Shown piece by piece: positions 9,501-17,568 of a stretch of DNA of 64,000 nt. A program made the position numbers and the translations under genes. The stretch lies in assembly GCA_964592235.1 (NCBI GenBank), contig CAZQCF010000021.1:4300-68299 (forward strand). The letters run 5' to 3'. Each line of letters starts with the position of its first letter. Within the stretch, counting starts at the first letter, position 1. The DNA comes from PLA3 sp964592235. Lineage in GTDB: Bacteria > Planctomycetota > Phycisphaerae > UBA1845 > UTPLA1. The notes below the pieces were generated by a model that saw only the letters and a list, made by a program, of their open reading frames with translations, did not search any database and was not told the DNA's origin.

Positions 9501-10646
9501 GGCCGCGACGCTCGCCCGCTCCGCTGCGTCAGCCAGCAGCTCGCCCTTGCGATTCCAGCGTTTCATGTAGGCCTGGCTCGTCAAGGTGCCGGCCGAGTGC
9601 TCCGTGAGCAACAAGTCGCCCTTGTAGCGCGGCAGCTTTGCCGCCATCGCCGGCGGGATGTCCTTGTACATCTGATCCGAGGACGCCAGCGCCACGTGGA
9701 ACGGCCCGTCGGACCTTGCCGCCGCTGTGTAGTTCTTCACGTCCTCCTCGCGCAGCGCGCCGCCCATGTCGCCGATGCCGTAGTAGTGATAATCCGCCCA
9801 GACCCCGTATTTCTCTCCATTTGTCGTGATGCGCTCCGCCCACTCGGTACTCTCGTGCAGCGGACCCTCCACCGCCCCGACGTACGGCCCCGGATCCAGC
9901 GCCGCGATCACTCCGCGACCGTCCGGCCCCTCCCACACACCCACCTTGAAGGGAATCCCCACGGCCGAGCCCCAGGTCAGTTTTTGAGTCGAGAATCCGA
10001 TCAGCCCGCAATGCGCCCAGATCGACGGCAGCGACGCGGGAAAACCGAAGCAGTCCGGCAGCATGAAATCGACGCTCTCCTTGCCGAACTCGCGCCGGAA
10101 ATACAAGTTGCCGTACAGCACCTGCCGGATGATCGCCTCGGCCGACGGCACGTTCACGTCGCCCTCGTCGACCGATGACCCGCTGACGAACCACCGTCCG
10201 GCGGCGACGTGCTTTTTTAGTGTCTCGTAGTGTTCCGGGTAGTACTCCTTCATCATCTCGTAGCGGACGCTGCCGGTGAAGTTGAAGACGTACTCCGGGT
10301 ACTTCTCAATGAGTTTGAAGTTCCCCTCCAGCGTATCGCGGATGTAATGGTCGATGGTTTGGCAGAAGTCCCAGCGCCACTGGGTGTCGAGGTGCGCGTA
10401 GCCAATGCAGTAGAGCACGCGGTCTTTCGACAGGTCGTAAAGCGGTGGCGCCTGACGCGCCACATCCGACGGTGGGCGAACACTCGGCATGGACGCAACG
10501 TCATCGGCGCACAATGCTCCCACCGCGTCCAAGCGCCGGCCAGGATCGTCACCCAGCACCGGGACGGACGAAAGGTACAAGATCGCACAAAACAGGGTCG
10601 CCCCCTGGGCCGATGCGCGCGGCGCTTGTGTTCGTTTCTTTCTCAT
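6585..10646 (-). CDS. secreted GH38-family alpha-mannosidase, multidomain
   Basis: 1353-residue glycoside hydrolase. The GH38 catalytic domain starts near residue 78: the zinc motif HLDTQWRW supplies H85 and D87, and LPDCFGFPASLP carries the likely nucleophile D198. The GH38 middle and beta-sandwich regions follow to about residue 900. The last 400 residues are an extension; within it, residues around 1240-1320 (LNDGDLPQNHDD through the NSRAPQVYTLWGSND stretch) resemble a discoidin/F5-8C sugar-binding fold. A signal peptide is likely (hydrophobic stretch at residues 16-32 after a Lys/Arg-rich start). It presumably trims alpha-mannosides from polysaccharides or glycoproteins in the periplasm or outside the cell. 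The linkage specificity is unknown. Confidence 0.88.
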   Translation of the reverse strand: MRKKRTQAPRASAQGATLFCAILYLSSVPVLGDDPGRRLDAVGALCADDVASMPSVRPPSDVARQAPPLYDLSKDRVLYCIGYAHLDTQWRWDFCQTIDHYIRDTLEGNFKLIEKYPEYVFNFTGSVRYEMMKEYYPEHYETLKKHVAAGRWFVSGSSVDEGDVNVPSAEAIIRQVLYGNLYFRREFGKESVDFMLPDCFGFPASLPSIWAHCGLIGFSTQKLTWGSAVGIPFKVGVWEGPDGRGVIAALDPGPYVGAVEGPLHESTEWAERITTNGEKYGVWADYHYYGIGDMGGALREEDVKNYTAAARSDGPFHVALASSDQMYKDIPPAMAAKLPRYKGDLLLTEHSAGTLTSQAYMKRWNRKGELLADAAERASVAADWLGGAVYPREKLERSWVRLLANQMHDILPGTSLPKAYTYSWNDEIVAMNGFAAALADGAGAVCRALDTRGEGQAVVVFNPLAQAREDVVEAKVRFAGGAPRAVRVLAPDGSEAPVQVLSREDESITVAFIAAVKPVSWTVFHVRPGGPSNASRDEAGANASARLSITENSLENPWYRVTINADGDVASIIDKREGGRELLAAPARLVFTHEKPKNWPAWNMDWRDRQRPPVDVVKGPAKVRIVEQGPARVALEIVREARGSIFTQQIRLCAGDAGRRVEFKTRIDWQSAQVALRASFPLTAANAKATYNWGMGTIDRANNEPTKYEVPSHEWFDLTDASGDFGVSVLEDCKFGSDKPSDHEVRLTLLYTPGVRSGYLDQHSQDWGVHDMTYALYSHAGDWRDGRSEWQGRRLNQPLVAFTAPAHEGELGKSFSLLQVNTEQVDVRAVKRSEEGEWVIVRLQELWGREAKGVTVKFAGPIVSAHEVDGQERRIGEAKVAGGALLFNMTPYSPRSFAVRLGPPPTHLMPPTGKPIRLEFDTDVVSSDADRADGAMDSEGRAFPAEQLPAKLVADGIVFQLGSGAAGEKNAIACNGQEIRLAGGGANRIYLLAAASEDCDAEFIVDGRKTKIPIQGWTGFVGQFDDRTWDRPFNAVDFVCEGRVTGLTPGYIQRDNIAWFATHRHHPTKGNEAYQFSYMYKYRIDVPLGSKLLKLPKDERIKVFAVTEAANENGAAQPAGPLYDDFSDREPIEFRYRYPPPIDEGQKPIARVVSERADSFTALKLPQPSKDDYADASRGKVTFRYFAGEGEFVPHRQSGADGDKLPRLNDGDLPQNHDDTKRNVWYDSEGRFYADLGGSVKLRAVRSYSWHRNSRAPQVYTLWGSNDPTMPDAGFTSARDSKWKLLARVDTTKLGDGGVHAAEVVAEDEAANRADDANAANRDSAAIGTYRYLLFITPSQGTFFSEVDVDVAE

Positions 10647-10780
10647 GATCCACTCCGGGTGCCTCTGCAGCGAACCGACCGGCGTGGGCCGATCGAACCG
10701 TCACGTTCACGTCCTGCGCGGTATCGTAGCCGTCGGTTGCTGCGCCCCCAAACCCCCGCGGAAATCCGCTTCCGGCCCGC

Positions 10781-10807
10781 TTGTGGCAGCCGCCATGGCG
10801 ATATAAT
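10781..10807 (+). promoter_or_regulatory. candidate promoter with consensus -10 box, leaderless start
   Basis: A perfect TATAAT lies at 10802-10807 and a weaker TTGTGG at 10781-10786 (15-bp spacer). The expected start point, about 7 bases downstream of the hexamer, falls on the A of ATG 10814, suggesting a leaderless mRNA. Confidence 0.45.
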
Positions 10808-10813
10808 GTGCGC

Positions 10814-11401
10814 ATGTCCGAAGTCTTGTCCTACCGGGCCTTTGTCATGGCGATGGAGCGCGTCGAACAGCGGCTTCGAAGAGTGACCGCAGCACTCGAC
10901 GCCGCAAGCATTCGATACGCCGTCATCGGCGGCAATGCTGTGGCGGTCTGGGTTGCCAAGGCCGACCCGGCGGCGACGCGAACCACAAAAGACGTTGACC
11001 TGCTCGTAGATCGAAGCGACCTGGAACACATTCGCGGCGTGATGGAGGCAATCGGCTTTCAATACACCGACCTGCGTCGCATCTCGCTCTTTGTCGATCC
11101 AGAAGAACCGAGCCGCATGTCGGGCGTGCATCTGGTCTGGGCGGGGCAGAAAGTGCGCCCTTCCTATGCCCATGCCGCGCCAAGCCTCGACGAGGCGGTT
11201 CGCGATCCGGAGGGCTTCGCGGTTCTGTGTCTACCCGCACTCGTGCGGATGAAACTCACGTCAATGCGGGACCTTGACCGAGTCCACATCGCCGATCTGC
11301 TGCGCGTCGGTATGATCGACGACGCCGTCCGCGGCGCGCTTCCGCCCGACCTCCGCCAGCGGCTGGAAGAGGTCGCGCAATCACTCGACGAGCTCGATTG
11401 A
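10814..11401 (+). CDS. nucleotidyltransferase-fold (AbiEii/DUF6036-like) protein
   Basis: 195-residue protein with the minimal nucleotidyltransferase signature: YAVIGGNAVAVW (Gly-Gly helix start, about residues 35-46) followed by TTKDVDLLVD, the DxD metal motif, near 58-67. This arrangement is shared by AbiEii-type toxins and DUF6036 proteins. No small antitoxin-like partner lies immediately next to it: 160 bp without a gene follow and the mannosidase lies divergent upstream. It is therefore safer to call it a fold-level match than a toxin. ATG 10814 was preferred to the upstream 10781 reading because of the promoter-like TATAAT just before it. Confidence 0.65.
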   Translation: MSEVLSYRAFVMAMERVEQRLRRVTAALDAASIRYAVIGGNAVAVWVAKADPAATRTTKDVDLLVDRSDLEHIRGVMEAIGFQYTDLRRISLFVDPEEPSRMSGVHLVWAGQKVRPSYAHAAPSLDEAVRDPEGFAVLCLPALVRMKLTSMRDLDRVHIADLLRVGMIDDAVRGALPPDLRQRLEEVAQSLDELD

Positions 11402-11547
11402 TCCATGCCTTGTCCCATCGCGCGATGTGCGTTAAAGACACAGACTGCGACTTGTCAATTCTGATCTGGAATGCCGGGCATCGCCCCTCCCACAGGGGGC
11501 GCGTCAAGGAGCAGGTGGCCCGTGCCCACCCTGCAATGAACTTGCGA

Positions 11548-11553
11548 TAGAAT
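11548..11553 (+). promoter_or_regulatory. candidate -10 box, near-leaderless
   Basis: TAGAAT lies 8 bases before ATG 11562 in a context (GCGATAGAATG) almost the same as that before 10814. No convincing -35 is visible. Confidence 0.3.
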
Positions 11554-11561
11554 GCCCGCGC

Positions 11562-13760
11562 ATGCCATCGCGCGCCGCCGGACCACGTCAGGCCGACCCC
11601 ATTTCCGAACCATCGCGCAAGGCCACCCGCGCCGCGCGGTGGATGCCGCTGCTCGTGCTCGCCGTCGGTATCGCGGCGTACTGGAACAGCTTTGCCGGCG
11701 TGTTCATCTTCGACGATGACCATGCCATTGTGCGAAACCGGTACATCAAGTCGCTCTGGCCGCTTTCCGACGCCATGTCCGCCCCCGCGCAGTCGAGCGT
11801 GTCGGGCCGGCCGATCGTGGCGTTGAGTCTCGCCGTGAACTATGCGCTGGGCGGCTTGAATCCGTGGGGTTATCACCTGTTCAACCTGATCGTCCACCTG
11901 CTCGCTGGGCTGGCACTGTACGGCGTTGCGCTGGAGACGTTTCGGCGCTCTGACCACTGTTCACTGACCCCTGACCACTCCCCTGTTCTTGCCGGTCTCG
12001 TCGCGATGATCTGGCTCGTGCATCCGCTCCAGACCGAGAGCATCACCTACATCATCCAGCGGGCCGAGGCGATCATGGGCCTGTTCTATCTTGCTGCGCT
12101 TTACTTCGCGATTCGCGCGATGGCATCTCCCCGTCCGATCGGCTGGCGAATTGCGGCAGTGCTCACCTGCGCGCTGGGCATGGCCAGCAAGGAGGTTATG
12201 GCCACCGCGCCGATTCTGATCGCCCTGTACAATCGCGTCTTTGTGTCATCATCATGGCGTGATGTCTTCGCCCGGCGCAAGGGCTTCTATGCCGCGCTCT
12301 TCGGCACGTGGATCATCCTCGGCGCGATCGTGGCCGGCGCGCCGCGATCGGATTCCGCCGGTTTTGGCCTGACGGAAATGACGCCCGTCACCTACATGCT
12401 CATGCAGTTCAACGCCGTGCTGCTGTACCTGCGGCTCTCCTTCTGGCCCGCGACGCTTTGCCTCGACTATTGGGCGCCACCCATCGACTCGCGCGGCGAA
12501 GCCCTCGCGCAGGGTGCGGTGATCGCCTTCCTCCTCGCCGGAACATTCTGGCTGCTCGCGCGGCGCCCGCGCGTCGGCTACTGGTGCTTCTGGACCTTCG
12601 CCGTGCTCGCGCCGACTTCCACGTTCATCCCCATCGCCGACCCGATCTTCGAACACCGCATGTACGTGCCGCTCGCGGGACTCGTCATGGCGGCGGTGGC
12701 GTGCTGTCACGGCTGGTTTCGGCGACTGCCGACGTCGCAAGCGACAACGGTCGGCCTGACTCTCGCCGTCCTCACGATTCTCGCGCTCACGGCGCGGACG
12801 GTCGCGCGCAACCGTGATTATCACGACGCGAAAGTGATGTGGGAAAAGGTGCTGGCATACCGCCCGCGCAACCCGCGTGCGTGGGCCAACTTGAGCGAGA
12901 TTCACCTTCAGCGCGGCGATCCCGCGGCGGCGCTGGCCGCGTGCGAACGCGCGTTCGAAGTCGCGCCGCACTATCACGATGCGTACAAGCACCTGGCGCG
13001 CAGCCTCGTCGAGATGGGCCGCGTCCCCGAAGCCATCGAAACCTACCAGCGGGCGCTGCGCGAAAAACCGGGTGATTACCAGGTGCTGACCAATCTCGGC
13101 GAGGCGCTGGCCCGCGTCGGCCGCAACGAGGAAGCCCTCGACGCGTTCAAGAAAGCCATCGCCGCGAACAGCGCCGAGCCGCTGCCGCATTTCAATCTCG
13201 CGCGGACGTTGCAGGTGCTGGGCCGCGCGGCCGAGTGCATCGAGCCCTATCGCGCCTGCCTCGCCATCGAGCCGGATCATCGTGACGCACGGGCAAACCT
13301 CGCCTCGGCGCTCGGCGCGATCGGAAAGTTCGACGAGAGCGAAGCGCAATTCGCCGAGCTGCTGCGTCGGTTTCCCGACGACGCCGCCATTCTGTACAGC
13401 CGCGCGGTGGCCCGGGCGCGCGGCGGCCGACGCGACGCCGCGATGGAGGACTACCGCCGCGTCATTGCACTGGATGCGAAGCATTCCGACGCGCGATGCA
13501 ATCTCGGCGTGCTGCTGAAAGATACCGGCCGCATCGACGACGCCATCGCGATGTTTCAGTCTGCGATTGCCGCCGACCCCCGCCATGTGCCCTCGCTTTA
13601 CAACCTCGGAACAATCCACGCGACTCAACATCGCTACGCTGAAGCCATTGCGGCCTTCGAAACAGCGCTCAAGATCGACGCCAATCACGCGCCCAGCCGG
13701 CAGGCGCTGGCCGCCACGCGCGCGATGATGCAGGGTGCAGCACCCGCATCCCAACCGTAG
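11562..13760 (+). CDS. polytopic membrane protein with C-terminal TPR array
   Basis: 732 residues. The N-terminal half (to about residue 415) has roughly ten membrane segments, with an early loop containing FIFDDDHAIVRNRYI. Such an acidic first loop is found in TMTC-like and GT-C glycosyltransferases. The C-terminal 300 residues are a run of about eight tetratricopeptide repeats (for example NPRAWANLSEIHLQRGDPAAALAACERA and its successors). Bacterial proteins of this architecture resemble eukaryotic TMTC O-mannosyltransferases, but the activity here is inference. It stands alone between the nucleotidyltransferase-fold gene and the M24 peptidase. Confidence 0.75.
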   Translation: MPSRAAGPRQADPISEPSRKATRAARWMPLLVLAVGIAAYWNSFAGVFIFDDDHAIVRNRYIKSLWPLSDAMSAPAQSSVSGRPIVALSLAVNYALGGLNPWGYHLFNLIVHLLAGLALYGVALETFRRSDHCSLTPDHSPVLAGLVAMIWLVHPLQTESITYIIQRAEAIMGLFYLAALYFAIRAMASPRPIGWRIAAVLTCALGMASKEVMATAPILIALYNRVFVSSSWRDVFARRKGFYAALFGTWIILGAIVAGAPRSDSAGFGLTEMTPVTYMLMQFNAVLLYLRLSFWPATLCLDYWAPPIDSRGEALAQGAVIAFLLAGTFWLLARRPRVGYWCFWTFAVLAPTSTFIPIADPIFEHRMYVPLAGLVMAAVACCHGWFRRLPTSQATTVGLTLAVLTILALTARTVARNRDYHDAKVMWEKVLAYRPRNPRAWANLSEIHLQRGDPAAALAACERAFEVAPHYHDAYKHLARSLVEMGRVPEAIETYQRALREKPGDYQVLTNLGEALARVGRNEEALDAFKKAIAANSAEPLPHFNLARTLQVLGRAAECIEPYRACLAIEPDHRDARANLASALGAIGKFDESEAQFAELLRRFPDDAAILYSRAVARARGGRRDAAMEDYRRVIALDAKHSDARCNLGVLLKDTGRIDDAIAMFQSAIAADPRHVPSLYNLGTIHATQHRYAEAIAAFETALKIDANHAPSRQALAATRAMMQGAAPASQP

Positions 13761-13913
13761 CCGTGTAGGCCAGGTCAGCCGACCCGACAATCGCTACCAC
13801 GCTGCATTGGCGCAATCCGCTGCATCCTTGCGGCGACACCCCGCGCGACGTAGATTGAGCGGCCGGGCGGAGGGACCCGAAAACCGCCCTACCGGCCCAC
13901 CTGGAGCGAAACC

Positions 13914-15158
13914 ATGTATGCGGAGCGGATGAAGCGCCTTGCCGTGGCGATGAAGAACGCAAATCTCGACGCGCTCTTCGTCTCCAACCAGAAAAACATT
14001 CAATACCTCACGGGCATTCGCGCCATGATGGCGGGCAACGTGCAGCCGTTCGGCGATCCCGAGGGGTTCGCGGTAATCCGCAACGGCCGGTGCGAGGTGC
14101 TCTGCGACGGGCGGTACTTTGCCGAGGTCGATGCGCACGATGGCGTTTCGGCCCGGCTGCTGAATGCGCCGGTCAGCGCGAAGGAAATCGCCGCGCGGCT
14201 GCGGGAGTCGCTCGGCGGCGGCGCGAAGCGCATCGGTTACGAGAGCGACGCCCTGACCTACGCCGATGCGCGCGATCTCATGGCCCTGACGCCGGAACTG
14301 GTATGGGAGCCGGCGGAGAAGGTGGTAACGAGTTTGCGGCACAGCAAGAGCGCGGACGAGATCGCGCTGCTTCGCAAGGCCCAGAAGATCACGTCGGACT
14401 GCTTTGAGCACATCTGCGCCTGGATCCGCGTCGGCATGAGCGAGCGCGACGTGGCGTTTGAAATTGACAGTTATCTGCGCAAGAACAGCGAGGGCAGCTC
14501 GTTCAACCCCATCGTGGCGTTCGGCGAAACCGGCTGCCACCCGCACTACACGCCGTCGCCGACGCGCAAGCTCAAGGACGGCCAGATGGTCCTGCTGGAT
14601 TTCGGCGCGATCCACAACGGTTACTGCGGCGATCTGACGCGCATGCTCGTGATGGGCAAGGCGAACAAGCGGCATCACGAGGTGTATGACCTCGTGCTGG
14701 CGGCGCAGCAGAAATGCCTCGACGGTATCCGCGCGGGGATGAAGTGTCACGATGCCGACGCCCTCTGCCGCGATTTCTTCCGCACGATGGGATGCGACGA
14801 GGCCTTCAAGCACGGCACCGGTCACGGCGTGGGCCTCGCGATTCACGAGCCGCCGACGCTCAAGCGCACGGTCGAGGCGATTCTCCAGCCAGGCATGGTT
14901 GTGACGGTCGAGCCGGGGCTGTACTACGAAGGCTGGGGCGGTGTGCGGATCGAGGACATGGTCGTCATCACCGAGAAGGGCCACACGAATCTGACAACGT
15001 GCCCGAAGAAGCTGCGCGAGATCGGCGTGCGTGCGAGCGGCGGCGCAAAGCGCAGCTCGACGAAGCCCGCCTCGAAAAAGCGCGGCGCGTCGAAGCGAAC
15101 GGGTACGAAGCCGTCTGGCGGCAGGTCGAAGCGCGCCAAGGCGCGCGGGAAGAAGTAG
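13914..15158 (+). CDS. M24-family aminopeptidase (Xaa-Pro aminopeptidase type)
   Basis: 414 residues: an N-terminal creatinase-like domain (1-150) and a C-terminal pita-bread domain with all five metal ligands visible, D229, D240, H304 (in GTGHGVGL), E333 and E347. It should remove N-terminal residues before proline, or act as a related dipeptidase, in the cytoplasm. The last 40 residues are an unusual Lys/Arg/Ser-rich tail (repeated KxxSKK-type blocks) that is absent from most family members and may bind nucleic acid or acidic surfaces. GGAG precedes ATG 13914 at suitable spacing. Confidence 0.9.
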   Translation: MYAERMKRLAVAMKNANLDALFVSNQKNIQYLTGIRAMMAGNVQPFGDPEGFAVIRNGRCEVLCDGRYFAEVDAHDGVSARLLNAPVSAKEIAARLRESLGGGAKRIGYESDALTYADARDLMALTPELVWEPAEKVVTSLRHSKSADEIALLRKAQKITSDCFEHICAWIRVGMSERDVAFEIDSYLRKNSEGSSFNPIVAFGETGCHPHYTPSPTRKLKDGQMVLLDFGAIHNGYCGDLTRMLVMGKANKRHHEVYDLVLAAQQKCLDGIRAGMKCHDADALCRDFFRTMGCDEAFKHGTGHGVGLAIHEPPTLKRTVEAILQPGMVVTVEPGLYYEGWGGVRIEDMVVITEKGHTNLTTCPKKLREIGVRASGGAKRSSTKPASKKRGASKRTGTKPSGGRSKRAKARGKK

Positions 15159-15210
15159 CGGGGAACGGATCGCGCCAATGAATGCGATACACAAACTGGG
15201 AGTGAAGCGC

Positions 15211-15633
15211 ATGCAGAAGGTGACTTGCTTATTCGGGTTGTGGTTTGTCGCGGCAACCGGGTTGACGGGCTGCGCCGCGAACGACGGCCCGCCCATCACG
15301 GAAGTGAAATCGGCGACGCAGATGCAGGAGAAGATGTCCGCCGGCGCGATGGTCGTCCACGCGCTGGACGCCGAACACTTCGCCAAAGGCCACGTCCCCG
15401 GCGCGGTCAACATCGACTACGAGAAAATGACCCTCGAGATGCTCCCCGCCGAGAAGGACAAGCCGATCGTGTTCTACTGCGCCGGCGGCATGTGCCCCGT
15501 CGGCCGAATGGCCGCGAACAAGGCGCGGTCGTGGGGCTACACGAATGTGTCGGTCTATGAGGGTGGCATCAAGGACTGGCGCGCCGCGGGAATGAAGGTC
15601 GAAACCGGTTCATCGTCCGGGCCGCGACCGTAA
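15211..15633 (+). CDS. rhodanese-domain lipoprotein
   Basis: 140 residues from ATG 15211, which has GGGAG eight bases upstream. An upstream ATG at 15178 is in frame but has a poorer site. The start MQKVTCLFGLWFVAATGLTGC is a lipoprotein signal with lipobox LTGC, lipidated Cys 21. The rhodanese domain follows: EHFAKGHVPGAVNIDY and the catalytic Cys 90 in the loop CAGGMCPVGR. Predicted sulfur-carrier or sulfurtransferase on the membrane surface. The 3' end overlaps a copy of intergenic repeat R26, so the last few codons may have been added by that repeat. Confidence 0.85.
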   Translation: MQKVTCLFGLWFVAATGLTGCAANDGPPITEVKSATQMQEKMSAGAMVVHALDAEHFAKGHVPGAVNIDYEKMTLEMLPAEKDKPIVFYCAGGMCPVGRMAANKARSWGYTNVSVYEGGIKDWRAAGMKVETGSSSGPRP

Positions 15634-15640
15634 GGGAGCG
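15616..15640 (-). repeat. intergenic repeat R26, copy 2
   Basis: Minus-strand copy of the repeat at 1745-1770, overlapping the 3' end of the rhodanese gene and its stop codon. The core GACGGTCG is changed to TACGGTCG. Confidence 0.55.
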
Positions 15641-15693
15641 ACGAGCGCCTGCGGAACGGCACGCGCCTATCCGGCAAGATATTCCTGCTGCCG

Positions 15694-16209
15694 TTACAGG
15701 ACAGACTCCCTCAACTTCCGCTCCAGTTCCGCCAGCGTCGGGCAATCGACAATCGTATCTTTCCGCCGGTGATCGATCGCCCGGCCCGCCAGTTCCCCGG
15801 CCCAGCCGCCCGTCGACGACAGCGCCAGCACCGGACGCCCGTACATCCACGCGAACGCGATCTCGCTCAACGTCCCGGCCGCCCCGCCCATGCACACGAT
15901 CACGTCGCCCGCGATGCCGGTGATGACGTTTCGCGCCCAGCCCAGCCCCGTCGGGATCACGATGTGCGCGTAATCGTTCGCCTCGTCCATGCTTGTGCCC
16001 GGCACGACCGCAACCACCGTCCCCCCTGCCGCCGCACACCCGCGCGACGCCGCCTCCATGATGCCGTCGCGACCGCCCGTCACCAGCACCAAACCCAGCC
16101 GCGCAATGAGCGCTCCGACCTGCTCGGCCAGGGCCAGCGTCGCCGTGTCCGGTTCGCTTGGCCCGATCAGCGCCACCTGCCGCCGGCGCGTGCGATTCAC
16201 TTCCGCCAT
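15694..16209 (-). CDS. LOG/TIGR00725-like Rossmann-fold protein
   Basis: 171 residues from ATG 16209, which has AGGAGGG upstream; the longer frame to 16314 lacks a ribosome site. The protein begins with a Rossmann-like QVALIGPSEPD strand-turn, then LVLVTGGRDGIMEAASRGC (SLOG-type phosphate-binding loop) and GWARNVITGIAGDVIVCMGGAAGTLSEIA, which corresponds to the PGGxGTxxE motif of LOG proteins with GGAAGTLSE. Relatives bind or hydrolyse nucleotide-type ligands, and LOG enzymes release cytokinins. The activity of this subgroup is not established. It points toward the rhodanese gene (convergent). Confidence 0.75.
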   Translation of the reverse strand: MAEVNRTRRRQVALIGPSEPDTATLALAEQVGALIARLGLVLVTGGRDGIMEAASRGCAAAGGTVVAVVPGTSMDEANDYAHIVIPTGLGWARNVITGIAGDVIVCMGGAAGTLSEIAFAWMYGRPVLALSSTGGWAGELAGRAIDHRRKDTIVDCPTLAELERKLRESVL

Positions 16210-16351
16210 CGTCGCTCCCTCCTGTGGTCCCATCCCGCAAAATCGTATGTTCCCGGCAGCGTAACCGGCCGCCGCGAATCCGAAAACGACGCCGCGCCGC
16301 CTTGTACTGGTCATTTCTACTCTTCAAACGAACAGGCTATTACTACAAGCT

Positions 16352-16469
16352 GTTTCAAAACCCCCTCTCCCTTCGAGGGAGAGGGTTAGGGTGAGGGTGA
16401 ATCGTTTCGTTCTAACCGCTCTTCCCCCGCACCCGACCTCTCCCCCAAGGGGGAGAGGAGTTTTGAAAC
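16352..16469 (+). mobile_element. 118-bp MITE-like palindromic element
   Basis: The outer ends are inverted repeats: GTTTCAAAAC then CCCCTCTCCC at the left, and the complement GGGGGAGAGG..GTTTTGAAAC at the right. Inside are further CCCTCTCCC/GGGAGAGGG hairpins. No coding capacity. Such non-autonomous repeats recur in GC-rich genomes. It fills most of the 407-bp space between the LOG-like gene and the pseudopilin. Confidence 0.7.
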
Positions 16470-16616
16470 CGGTACTAGTGCCTCGCCAGACTTGGCCAGA
16501 TCCGCCCCCGCTCAACGGTTGCCGCGCGACGGGGTGACTCGCTAAACTGACTGCATCGGCGTCGCGTGCCCGACGCCCCTATCGCGCGCTTGTCTAAAGA
16601 TGCCTGGGATCGCGCC

Positions 16617-17492
16617 ATGATCCAGCCACGCCGCTGCCTTCGCCCATCCCGTACGACCGATCGGGCTTTCACGCTCATCGAGGTACTCGTTGTCATCTCG
16701 CTGATCGCCCTGCTCGTGTCGATCCTGCTTCCGGCGCTGAACAAGGCGCGCAACCAGGGCATGACGGTCAAGTGCCTCGCGAACCTGCGCGAACTGCTGA
16801 TGGCCACGCAGTATTACTGGGACGCCAACGACGATCAGAAACTCGTGCCGTGGTATCAGTGGCCCGTCCACGCGGGTTACAACCCCAACCCGATCGCGCC
16901 GTGGGTTTTTGGCGGGTCGAAGGCCACCAAGCCCGGGCAATACCCAAATGCAGACAGCAGTCTCTACCCGGCCGAGATTCGACCGCTGAACAAGTACATC
17001 GACCCTTATGCCCGCGGCACGCAATTGATTCGCTCGTTTGTCTGCCCCGGCGACCGATCCAACTACGCCCCGATCATCGGCACCGAACAAGAAAACGTCG
17101 AGGAGGAAGTCGTCTCCTCGTGGGAGGCCAACGGCACGAGCTACTCGCTCAACACCAGCTTCATGGAAGGCTACGGCGGCGGCACGGGGAACTTCAGTAT
17201 CAATGACATCCAGCCGTTCACGCAGCGGATCGCGCCGTTCCTCACCGGCGGCCATGCGGCGCGATTCATCATGTGGGGCGAGCAGGGCTTTTATACATCG
17301 TGCTATCGCGCCACGCCGCGATTGCCCAACCAGGCCAGCGCCCTCAAATGGGGCTGGCACCGAAAATTCTCCAACTGGTCAGCCGGTTTCGCCGACGGCC
17401 ACGCCATGCACGGCTTCTATGACACGCGTCTTGTTTACGGCCTGGGCGGCACGATCTGGCAGCCGGATTTTCGACTGCCCAGCGGGTCGTAG
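16617..17492 (+). CDS. prepilin-type (type II secretion pseudopilin-like) protein
   Basis: 291 residues from ATG 16617; a GTG at 16566 would add 17 residues. After a short basic leader comes the prepilin signature RAFTLIEVLVVISLIALLV, with cleavage expected before Phe and Glu at +5, then a long hydrophobic helix ending in LLPALNKARNQG. The globular part ends with an aromatic/His segment and GFADGHAMHGF, related to the planctomycete H-X9-DG motif but with 11 residues between His and Asp-Gly. Such proteins are numerous in planctomycetes. Their assembly partner and role are mostly unknown. Confidence 0.85.
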   Translation: MIQPRRCLRPSRTTDRAFTLIEVLVVISLIALLVSILLPALNKARNQGMTVKCLANLRELLMATQYYWDANDDQKLVPWYQWPVHAGYNPNPIAPWVFGGSKATKPGQYPNADSSLYPAEIRPLNKYIDPYARGTQLIRSFVCPGDRSNYAPIIGTEQENVEEEVVSSWEANGTSYSLNTSFMEGYGGGTGNFSINDIQPFTQRIAPFLTGGHAARFIMWGEQGFYTSCYRATPRLPNQASALKWGWHRKFSNWSAGFADGHAMHGFYDTRLVYGLGGTIWQPDFRLPSGS

Positions 17493-17568
17493 TTCGATCC
17501 GAGCGGCGAAATACCCGAGGATGGGCGAAGCATGGCCGCGGCCCCTGCGGCCATACCCACTCCGAGTG

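Noticed and set aside
10814..11401. AbiEii-type toxin-antitoxin system
   Set aside because: The nucleotidyltransferase signature is visible but no adjacent antitoxin gene is present.
12252..13790. 512-codon minus frame opposite the TPR protein
   Set aside because: Shadow of the TPR array; arginine-rich, no motif.
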